From Stomoxys calcitrans (Eukaryota > Arthropoda > Insecta > Diptera > Muscidae): a stretch of 64,000 nucleotides of DNA. The DNA lies in NCBI RefSeq assembly GCF_963082655.1, contig NC_081553.1, forward strand, positions 230,627,754 to 230,691,753, in the 5' to 3' direction. Below, in pieces: positions 1 to 8,248 of this stretch; within the stretch, counting starts at the first letter, position 1; each line of letters begins with the position of its first letter. The notes beneath the pieces were generated by a model. That model did not search any database and was not told the origin of the DNA. It was given only the letters and a program-made list of their open reading frames with translations. The position numbers and the translations under genes were made by a program.

Positions 1-935
1 CAAAACACCACTACCCCCCAGGCAATCATTTAAAGATGTACCTTTGCACATTTCATCTAAACCATCTAGGCTATGTGATGATAGTCAATATCTATGTTTT
101 GCTTTAGGCAAATGATATTTATATGCTATGTAGCCAAATCTTTGAATTTTAAATAACACCTAAAACATTTGGTATAAAAACATAGAATATTCTTCTATAA
201 TGTTCTTATAATTTCCATGCTTATTTTTTATATTTATAACAGTTTGCTAAAAATAACTAATAGCCTACAATCAATTAGGTAACATGATAAATTACTGCAG
301 TGATTTATTAGGTTCCCCTATTATTAATTTTGCGTTGTTTAACAATATTCCGACAAGCTTTTTATTTTTTGCACCAAAAATATACAAAATTAACTGCAAT
401 TAACAGGAATTGTCTTTAATTGGCGAACCGAGATAAAGGGGGGCGGCGGGCGGCACAATTATTGTGTCGAGCTATGAAACCCGCTTTTTGAGCAACAACG
501 AAATGGCTGCTTCCTTCCGGTTTGATGGCAAGCCAACTTATTCGGTCATTCGCTTGTCAAATCTCTTCCACATCCACCTTAAACGTATCGCCTTACTTTA
601 ATTTATTTCTATTTTTCGATCTGTTTGTTTGTTCTAAGCGCGTAAGCATGTCTCTTCGTCGCTGGTGATACATAAAACCTAAATATTATTGTTATTAATG
701 TTTGCTTCTGGAAGCTGTTGAATCATTAATAAACACCAAAGATGTTACAAAAACAATTTCACCAGCAAAGCGTTTAACGTAAATTCGCAAATCAAAATGC
801 AAATAAAATGAATTGTGATGGGCTGTTGGTGGGTCTAGTCGAATTTTAAACACACTAAAGCTGAAATTCAGCTGTAGTCTGCTTTAGCAGCTACAATGGG
901 ACTCCGTTTTTAAGCAAGGTTATAGCCAATCTTTT
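1..935. other. Intergenic, no gene recognised
   Basis: The first 420 bases are A+T-rich without recognisable structure. A short G+C-richer patch around 420..660 includes a G-rich run near 437..455. No reading frame, RNA gene or family repeat is supported. The patch could be a promoter or untranslated exon of a gene outside the window, but no splice or core promoter signal decides this. Confidence 0.4.
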
Positions 936-1245
936 GCAAATTTTGCCTTGAACATTCCACTAAGGAACAGGGGCAAACTTCTCACATATCATTGAGTGCA
1001 GTCCGATTCAAGTTTAAGCTCAATGATAAGGGGCCTCCTTTTTATAGCCGAGCCCGAACGGCGTACCGCAGTGCGACACCTCTTTGGAGAGAAGTTTTAC
1101 ATGGCATAGTACCTCACAAATGTCGCCAGCATTAGGAAAGGGAAAATCACCGCTGAAAATTTTTTCTGATGGTCTCGCCAGGATTCGAACCCAGGCGTTC
1201 AGCGTCATAGGCGGACATGCTAACCTCAGCGCTACGGTGGCCTCC
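936..1245 (-). mobile_element. tRNA-derived SINE, near complete (copy 1)
   Basis: Read on the minus strand, the element starts at 1245 with a tRNA-like head. A box A-like stretch (TAGCGCTGAGGTTAGCATG) is followed by a box B (GGTTCGAATCC) near 1180..1195. A tRNA-unrelated body follows with a conserved block around 1020..1100 (TATAAAAAGGAGGCCCCTTA), and the 3' end lies near 936. At least eight relatives occur in this window, in both orientations, which rules out a real tRNA gene. No clear target site duplication was found for this copy. Confidence 0.85.
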
Positions 1246-1637
1246 TGTCTATCTAATTAATCAGGAAAAATATATATTTAGTTGGTTTTAAGAGGAAAAA
1301 GATAGTTGCCCATGTGGTAAAAAGTGGAGGTCAGTGCCCACAATTGAGATAAAAGTGTTTCCAACATTACCAAGTTAAAGGCACTCAGAACTCACATCAT
1401 TTGATTAATTTTTTTTTTATTTTCGTCGTTAGCATTTTGTTCTGTACATCACCTGACTTTTCCAAAACTATATGAAACATTTTGGTGATTAAACATTCTA
1501 TAGAAACGTAGGCCAGCCTACCAATTTGAAAACTTAAACCCCATCAACTCGTATTTCATTTTATTTAGGTGTATAAGACAGGTTAATTCCCGTATCCTCT
1601 TTATCAGATTTTAAGCAATTGTTGGGCCATGCTTTAA
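1246..1637. other. Unassigned A+T-rich spacer
   Basis: A+T-rich sequence between a SINE and a modular repeat. I see no gene and no family repeat here. Confidence 0.4.
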
Positions 1638-3030
1638 CAAGTAAAAAGGCATTAAGTTCGGACGGGCCGAACTTTGGATACCCACCACCTCGGGTATATA
1701 TGTAAATCCCATTTCGTCACAATCCGGTGAAACTTGGATAACTTAAGCACCCAAATTCGGCACGGACAATGAGATGTCTAATATATATGTTACTATTCAA
1801 TTTTGTAGCACAAAATATTGGTCTTTTTGGCGGATATATCCAATTCTGATCTTAATCATATTAAGGTCGGCTATCGTGAGGCTTAGAAAAACTCACTGTT
1901 TAAAATTTCAGCGAAATCTATTTTATGGGCTTCAGTCCCCTTATCGGCAGATCGGTCTATATGACAGCTGTATCTAAATATAGTTCAATCTGTACCACAT
2001 TTGGGTCGAATGTTAGGAGGCTTAATACTGCGTACCGTTCCAAATTTCAGCGAAATCGGGTAATAAATAAAGCTGTTATGGGCTTCAGACCCTTTATCGG
2101 GAGGTCGGTTTATATGGCAGCTATATTTAAATATAGTCCAATCTGAACCATATTTAGGTCAGATGTCGGGAGGCTTAAATAACCCACTGTTCCAAATTTC
2201 AGCGAAATCGGGTCATAAATAAAGCTTTTATGGCCTTCAGACCCTTTATCGGGAGATCAGTCTATATGACAGCTATATCTAAATGTAGTCCGATCTGAAC
2301 CATATTTAGGTCATATGTTGGGAGGCTTAAAATAACACACTGTTCCAAATTTCAGCGAAATCGGATAAAAAAAACTTTTAAAGACTTCAGACCCTTTATC
2401 GGGAGATCGGATTATATGGCAGCTATATCTAAATATAGTCCGATCTGAACCATATTTAGGTCAAATGTCGGGAGGCTTAAAACTGGACACTATTCCAAAT
2501 TTCAGCGGAATAAATATAGTCCGATCTGAACCATATTTACGTCAGATGTCGGGAGGCTTAAAATAACCCACTGTTGCAAATTTCAGCGAAATCGGGTAAT
2601 AAATAAAGCTTTTATGACCTTCAGACCCTTAAACGGCACATCGTTCTATATGACAGCTATATCTAAATACAGTCCGATCTTTACCATATATGGGTCGGAT
2701 AGCGGGTGGCCTAAAACTACCTACTGCTTCAAATTTCAGGAAAATCGGATGAAAAATAAAGTTTTAATGGGCATTAGACCCTTTATCGGAAAATCGGTCT
2801 ATATAGCAGCTATATATAAATATGGTCCGATTTGGCCCGTTCAAGCGTGCATCAGAAAGACGTATCTGTGCCAAATGTCAGCTCAATATCTAAATTTTTG
2901 AAGGCTCTAGAGTGATTGCAACAGACGGACGGAAAGACGGACAGACACACGGACATCGTTAAATCGTCTTAGAATTTTACAACGATCCTTATATTTTGTA
3001 CGGTCGGAAATTGATATTTCTATGATCAGT
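1638..3030 (+). repeat. Modular tandem-monomer repeat, family B (copy 1)
   Basis: The element opens with a shared head (ACAAGTAAAAAGGCATTAAG), an imperfect TTCGG/CCGAA palindrome and TACCCACCACC. It then carries about seven monomers of roughly 150 bp. The block CAAATTTCAGCGAAATCGG recurs at about 2041, 2193, 2346, 2496, 2577 (one shortened unit) and 2730. A tail of GACGGACGG-type motifs follows near 2930..2960. The monomers are translatable, which yields short chance frames with recurring Arg-Ser-Val-Tyr-Met-type peptides; these are not genes. A second full copy is at 29741..31093. Confidence 0.8.
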
Positions 3031-3173
3031 CCGGAACAAATAAAGAGCAACAGTTAAATTTTTGCATATGAGGGCTGCTATACAAGTTTCTGGCCTAGGA
3101 GGAAAGTTTGACATTTTCGCGTAATAAATAAAACACTCAAATTAACATCATAAATTGATCTTTGCCATTTACT

Positions 3174-3973
3174 TTCTACCCTTCACCATAGGACGGGGTA
3201 ACACCTGAAAAGTGTTACACCGTTCGTAACACCTCGAAATATTGGTTTAAGACTCCCTAAAGTATATATATTCTTGTCCGTCTTGTCCGTCTGTCGGTCG
3301 AAAGCACCCCTACATTTTGAAGGAGTACAGTTAGGGCTTGAAATTTTACACATTTCTTTTTAGTGTAGTTCGGTTGGGATTGCAAATGGGCGAAATCGGT
3401 TCATGTTTTAATATAGTTGACATATAGACCGATCTCCTGATTTTACTTCTTTAGTTTCTAGAGAGCGCAATTCTCATCCGATAAGGTTGAAATTTTGCAC
3501 GTGTCGTTTTGGTATGACTTCCAACAACTGTGTTAAGTATGACCTAAATCAGTCCCTTACCTGATAATGCTGCCTTATAAATCAATTTCCCGATTGTGTT
3601 TCTTGAGCTTCTAGAGGACACAGTTCTTACCCGATTTGGATGAAATTTTGGTCGTAGCGTTTTGTTTTGACTTTCAATAACTGTGTCAAGTATGGTTTTA
3701 ATTGGATTATAACCTGATATAGCTGCCATATAAACCGATCTCCCAATTTGGGTTTCTGAATCTCTGGAGGGCGCCATTATTACTCAATTTGCCTGAAGTA
3801 TTGTGGTGTGGTACTTTTGTACGTCTTCTAATATCCATGACAAATATGATCCGTATCAATCTATAGCTCTTATATATTTGAAAAAGTGATTTAAAGAACT
3901 TGTTACATGCGATCCGTTGTGAAGGGTATATAAGATTCGGCCCGACCGAACTTTACACGCTTTTACTCGTTAA
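3174..3973 (+). repeat. Modular repeat, family A (copy 1)
   Basis: The element begins with a CCTTCACCATAGGA-type end and contains degenerate monomers of about 105 to 120 bp (CATATAAACCGATCTCCC, TTGAGCTTCTAGAG). It ends with GGGTATATAAGATTCGGC, a palindrome and CTTTTACTCG near 3925..3973. This end is the reverse complement of the family B head, so families A and B are related. Confidence 0.75.
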
Positions 3974-4590
3974 AAATATCTTCATGTAAATGTTGCCCAT
4001 GAGTGCGGTTCAAATGATCCATTCGTAACATCAATTTCGCAACACTTTTTCGAGCATTTCGGCCTGTTTATCACCTATAACACAGTTTTCAATCGCAGTT
4101 GGTTTTCCCATGTAGACCAACGACTTCACATAACCCCACAAGAAATAATTAAGAGGCGTCAAATCACATGATCTTTGCGACAACCACCACATGTCAACCC
4201 AGACCAACTCTAACTCGTTTTAAGGCATCATGACTCGATATATTGTAGTTCGCCGTTGACGGTTACGTTTATTTTACGATTGTCTGAAGAAAATTTGACT
4301 GGTGATACCATCAGCCCATACACCAAACCAAACTGTTGTTTTTCGGGAGGAATCGGTAACTATTGTACAGCATGGTCTGTTCTTCACCCCAGATGTGACA
4401 GTTTTGCTTGAAAACGTATCCATTTAGCCAAAAATGAGACTCTTCGCCAAACACAATCGTTGTCATTGCTCGTTTATGAATTGATTCATAATGAAATGGC
4501 AGAATAAATTGAAAATTTTCACTCTCACAGTAGGGAGAGATTTGAGCCCCAATGCTGCCAACCCAAAAAACTTAACTCACAGGAAAACAC
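3974..4590 (-). pseudogene. Decayed, internally deleted Tc1/mariner-type transposase
   Basis: On the minus strand a start like that of the copies at 22385 and 39644 (Met-Asn-Gln-Phe-Ile-Asn-Glu-Gln) lies near 4490. It jumps almost at once to catalytic-core sequence around 4400..4460 (FGEESHFWLNGYVFKQNCHI). Further on are LTPLNYFLWGYVKSLVY (about 4120..4170) and a C-terminal GQHLHE-like block near 3980. Several frameshifts and stops separate these blocks. The family is the same as, or close to, the two better preserved deletion derivatives. No inverted repeats could be delimited. Confidence 0.65.
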
Positions 4591-4638
4591 CCGTTAAAGT
4601 TCCTTAGGATCATCAAATTATTGTGGAAAAATTGTTTC

Positions 4639-4660
4639 TTTATTTCAAATTCATTTTATT
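4639..4660 (-). terminator. Poly(A) signals of the odorant receptor gene
   Basis: Two AATAAA hexamers on the minus strand, at 4639..4644 and 4655..4660, lie about 130 to 150 bases beyond the receptor stop codon. Either could direct cleavage of the transcript. Confidence 0.55.
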
Positions 4661-4788
4661 GGTTTGGTGCAGGTATGATGCTGATATCTAATATCTATGA
4701 TATCATCTAAGTGATATATTGAGTGATGAAAATACTAAGATCCACAATTAATTGACCATTCCATTGACAACAGACTTCAGCTAGACAT

Positions 4789-6130
4789 CTATTTGAATCG
4801 AATCAACAATGTAAATGTAGAATAAGCAAACTTCATAAGCTGTAAAACAAGAAGTTTGAAAAAAAAAATTTAAAAACCATATCCACCAAATATGTTTTGA
4901 GGATAACTATGCAGAGATCATTGTATCTACCTGCACAAATGTGGGCAAATTCAAGGGTATATAGGAGCCAGCCAATATAATCGAAGTACGTTGCGTTCGT
5001 ATGAGAGTGATTATAAGATTTCGTTTAAATATCGGAGATTGGGCCAGCCATCCACATGAGTAGAAGGCATAGGTGAGATTCCAACTTTGTAAACTCATCA
5101 TTTGACCAAAATAGCAAATCACAAAGACTTCCATAGTTATGGCCACAAAAAATATCACTGATAGTATGGTGGCCTCGTAATCGGCCGTATCCACCACATA
5201 CAGAAAATGAAGGCCCACAATGCATTGAATCAAGGCCGAGCATACGAACTGTGCCAGACAAGCCTTGGAGATAACACGCTGAATTGTGGAATGTAATCTG
5301 AAATTGAAATAATCGTACCAAATTTAAGAACAAGTACCAAGTTAACAACTTCCCACTCACTTCAGTATATTTATATAATCCTTAATACACTCATTCAACT
5401 CCTTCAGGCAGTCGTTTTGTTCCTTTGCAGTTAGAGAGACTTTTAATGTGCCATCGGCATGGTTACCTAAAGCTTTAACCCTTATCTCCAAAGCCTCCAT
5501 ATGCCCGGTTAGTATAATCAAATATGAGGGGGGATATGAGTCATTGGCCACATTTTGTAAGGCTTGCACAATTAGGCCAAAAAGTTGGTAGCTGATGACA
5601 ATCGCATACTTGAAGGCACTCTCCTCCCAGTTGACTCCAAACCAAGCGGGATAAAGTAATGAGCGTTTCTCGGCCAAGATTATTTTCACAACGCTTAAAA
5701 CGGTGCCCACCGTGAAGAGGCGCAGAAATATGAGGAATGTGGTCTGGGCCTTCCTTATGGCGGATTTTAGTATGTTATATTCCCCACGAGTTTGAATCCT
5801 AGAATCCAGACGACGTAGTATCAGTTGAATACTATCCAATTCATGGCGCACCAAATAGACATTGATGAATTTCACATTGGCCAACGAATCGCTGAGTGTA
5901 ATGGTCAAATTTTCACACAATTGTTGAAGATTTTGCGCCAAGAACACATTGACTATCAATGTTAAAGGGAACAACAATGTCACAAAAGAGTTGATGAAAA
6001 CTGCATAAAGTTGATACAGCTTGCGATTTATGTTCTCTGGGGCTTTAATGCCCATATAATGCCAAACTTTCCATTGATATTGAAATGCCGAATTGGTATC
6101 CAATGTTAAACAAAGCACTTCCTTAGGCAT
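4789..6130 (-). CDS. Odorant receptor (7tm_6 family), complete three-exon gene
   Basis: Ligand-binding subunit of an insect odorant-gated cation channel, expected in the dendrite membrane of olfactory neurons with the co-receptor Orco. Exons on the minus strand are 6130..5361, 5297..4931 and 4839..4789, joined by GT-AG introns of 63 and 91 bases (donors GTGAGT and GTAGAT). The spliced frame is 395 aa, usual for the family. Hydrophobic segments are visible near residues 40-62, 133-156, 178-200, 268-290 and 300-325. The C-terminus has the family hallmark: Ala-Tyr-Ser-x-Phe-Thr-Leu-Leu, encoded by the tiny last exon. Mid-protein blocks LLYPAWFG and LQNVANDSYPP resemble the Drosophila Or33/Or59 relatives (from memory, not aligned). 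Start chosen because it is the first ATG after a TATA/initiator pair and gives the usual N-terminus. No disabling change was seen. The exact orthologue is not determined. Confidence 0.93.
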
Positions 6131-6167
6131 TTTTGCAACAGCCAGTTTAGGTAAAAAGTGCCGATTT

Positions 6168-6204
6168 AAATGACTCGTAATAAGTGGACCTGCGGTTTTT
6201 TATA
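6168..6204 (-). promoter_or_regulatory. Core promoter of the odorant receptor gene
   Basis: On the minus strand TATAAAA occupies 6198..6204. An initiator TCATTT occupies 6168..6173, with its A (position 6171) 33 bases from the first T of the TATA box. This predicts a 5' UTR of about 41 bases before the ATG at 6130. The spacing matches fly core promoters. Confidence 0.6.
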
Positions 6205-6544
6205 TTGGCTCACTGTTGATATTGCCTTTCGTATGTTACGTTAAAAGGACAAACTTTAATTGATCTTAAATGCCATTACTAGTGAAACTTTTAATTTGGA
6301 TTTCAATGTTGGCAAAATAACTTTGCACTCAAAAGGGGGATAATTGTTTCACATATTTGTTGCCATATGTTAATACTAAAAAAAATTTTGCAATTTGGTC
6401 AAGTGGGAAAGACATGTGGTTAACTAGGAAATATTCTCAATGGCTAAAGTTTAAACAGGAAACTTTTAAACCTATAATAAGGGTATTCATTGTTTTTGGT
6501 AAGTCAGGCTTCATAAGTCCATGAATCCATTAAGGATTTTGCTT
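6205..6544. other. Upstream region of the odorant receptor gene
   Basis: A+T-rich, non-repetitive sequence between the receptor promoter and the 17-mer array. It probably contains the receptor's upstream control region. No specific site can be named. Confidence 0.35.
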
Positions 6545-6787
6545 CTCAGAACATATCTTTAACGCACAACAGCTGTGTTTCCAAGAAATTTGATTCCTCA
6601 AAATAGTTCTTTTGCAAGAACCGTTCTTTTCGCCAGAAATTTTTTTCCCCAAACAAGAGATTTCGCCAGAAAATATATTTTCCCCAGAACATGAAAGTTC
6701 GCCAGAAAATTCCTGCTCTGCAGTTTCGCTTTCAGAACTGTTTAGCTTCCAGAAATTTCCTGTCCCCATAGCAGTTCCGTTCCCAGA
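6545..6787. repeat. Degenerate flank of the 17 bp tandem array
   Basis: Roughly 17 to 18 bp units ending in CCAGAA or CAAGAA recur (for example near 6610, 6640, 6690, 6740). They resemble decayed versions of the clean units that follow. This looks like the older edge of the array. Confidence 0.6.
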
Positions 6788-7296
6788 ACAGTTCTATGTC
6801 ATTAACAGTTCTGTTTCATGAACAGTTCTGTTGTATGAACAGTTCTGTTTCATGAACAGTTCTGTTCCATGAACAGTTCTGTTCCATGAACAGTTCTGTT
6901 CCATGAACAGTTCTGTTCCATGAACAGTTCTGTTCCATGAACAGTTCTGTTCCATGAACAGTTCTGTTCCATGAACAGTTCTGTTCCATGAACAGTTCTG
7001 TTCCATGAACAGTTCTGTTCCATGAACAGTTCTGTTCCATGAACAGTTCTGTTCCAAGAACAGTTCTGTTCCATGAACAGTTCTGTTCCATGAACAGTTC
7101 TGTTCCATGAACAGTTCTGTTCCATGAACAGTTCTGTTCCATGAACAGTTCTGTTCCATGAACAGTTCTGTTCCATGAACAGTTCTGTTACATGAACAGT
7201 TCTGTTCAATGAACAGTTCTGTTCCATGAACAGTTCTGTTCCATGAACCGTTCTTTTCCATGAACCGTTCTTTTGCATGAACAGTTCTGTTCCATG
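6788..7296. repeat. 17 bp tandem array, about 30 units
   Basis: The unit ACAGTTCTGTTCCATGA repeats about 30 times with very few changes; for example, one unit near 7054 has AAGAACA and one near 7190 has TTACATG. Each unit contains GAACAG-TT-CTGTTC, a self-complementary hairpin with a two-base loop. Because 17 is not a multiple of three and no unit carries a stop, all three minus-strand frames stay open and read the same cyclic 17-residue peptide. The resulting frames of up to 192 codons are therefore a consequence of the array, not evidence of a gene. Confidence 0.95.
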
Positions 7297-7299
7297 AAC

Positions 7300-7972
7300 A
7301 GTTTATGTTCTGATATAGCTGCCATATAAACCGATCTAGGATCTTGACTTCTTTAGCCACAAGAGGGCACAATTTTTATCCGATTTTTGCACGAGGTGTT
7401 TTGTAATGACTTCCAACAACTGTGCTGAGTATGGTTCAAATCTGTCCATAACGTGGTATAGCTGTCATATAAACCTAACTGGGGTCTTGACTTCTTGAGC
7501 ATCTAGAGCGTGCAATTGCTATCCGATTTGGCTGAAAGTTTGCATGACGTGTTAAGTTATGACTGTCAACAACTGTGCTAAGTATGGTTTTAAACGATCC
7601 ATATTCTGATATAGCCGCCATATAAACCGATCTCCCGATTAGACTTCTTGAGCTTCGTGTCAAATATAGTTCTAATCGGTCTATAGCCTGATACAGCACC
7701 CATATTAACCGATCTCTCTATTTTACTTCTTGAGCCCCTAAAGGGCGCATTTTTTACTCGAATTGGCTGAAAGTTTACACAATGACTTCTCCTATGGTCT
7801 CCAACATGCAATTTAATTATGGTCCGAATCGGACCATAACTTGATATAGCTCCAATATTATGGCAATTCTTTTCTTTTATCTTTCATTTGCCTAAAAAGA
7901 GATGTCGTGAAAAGAACTCGACAAATGCGATCTATGGTGGATGGTATATAACATTCGGCCCGGCTGAACTTA
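7300..7972 (+). repeat. Modular repeat, family A (copy 2, 5' truncated), inside the 17-mer array
   Basis: Monomers with GATATAGCTGCCATATAAAC recur, and the hairpin end (ATTCGGCCCGGCTGAACTTA) lies at 7951..7970. The element directly abuts the last 17-mer on its left. Decayed 17-mer-like sequence resumes on its right, so it appears to have split the array. Confidence 0.75.
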
Positions 7973-7984
7973 GATTTATTTGTT

Positions 7985-8060
7985 ATTATCTATAATATTT
8001 CTGCTCCCCAGAAGATTCCAGTTCCCGATAACAGACCGCATATTCGGTACAGTTCTGGGG
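7985..8060. repeat. Remnant of the 17-mer array beyond the insertion
   Basis: Sequence such as CTGCTCCCCAGAAGATTCCAG and GGTACAGTTCTGGGG resembles the degenerate left flank of the array. This supports interruption of one array by the family A element. Confidence 0.4.
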
Positions 8061-8212
8061 CTTTAGATCAGTGGCGGGCAATGAACGCACACTGTTACAC
8101 ATATTAGTGTGAACAAACAAGAACATAGGCCCATGGACTTGGAATTATTACGTCCATGTGCTCAACATGTTATCACCACTGCTTTAGATCGATCTTATTT
8201 TCGCCTACGATT

Positions 8213-8215
<3 letters not shown>
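8061..8215. other. Short spacer before LINE tail
   Basis: Unassigned sequence. No target site duplication of the adjacent LINE could be recognised here. Confidence 0.3.

Positions 8216-8248
<33 letters not shown>

Noticed and set aside
1180..1245. Possible tRNA gene (box A and box B)
   Set aside because: The same head recurs joined to an identical non-tRNA body in about nine copies, and it lacks a convincing cloverleaf, so it is a SINE.
1774..2901. Several short open frames with recurring Arg-Ser-Val-Tyr-Met-type peptides, here and in many other places
   Set aside because: They are translations of family A/B repeat monomers in either strand, not genes.
6830..7290. Steroid-receptor-like response elements in the 17-mer array (GAACA and TGTTC half sites)
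   Set aside because: The half sites are spaced by four bases in one arrangement and face the wrong way in the three-base arrangement, so the match to the known element is not good enough.
6788..7296. CRISPR array
   Set aside because: Units are contiguous with no spacers, and the window is eukaryotic.
6794..7372. 192-codon open frame (and two overlapping frames) encoding a cyclic 17-residue Asn/Cys-rich peptide
   Set aside because: All three frames are open because a stop-free 17 bp unit is tandemly repeated. There is no promoter, splice context or family similarity.
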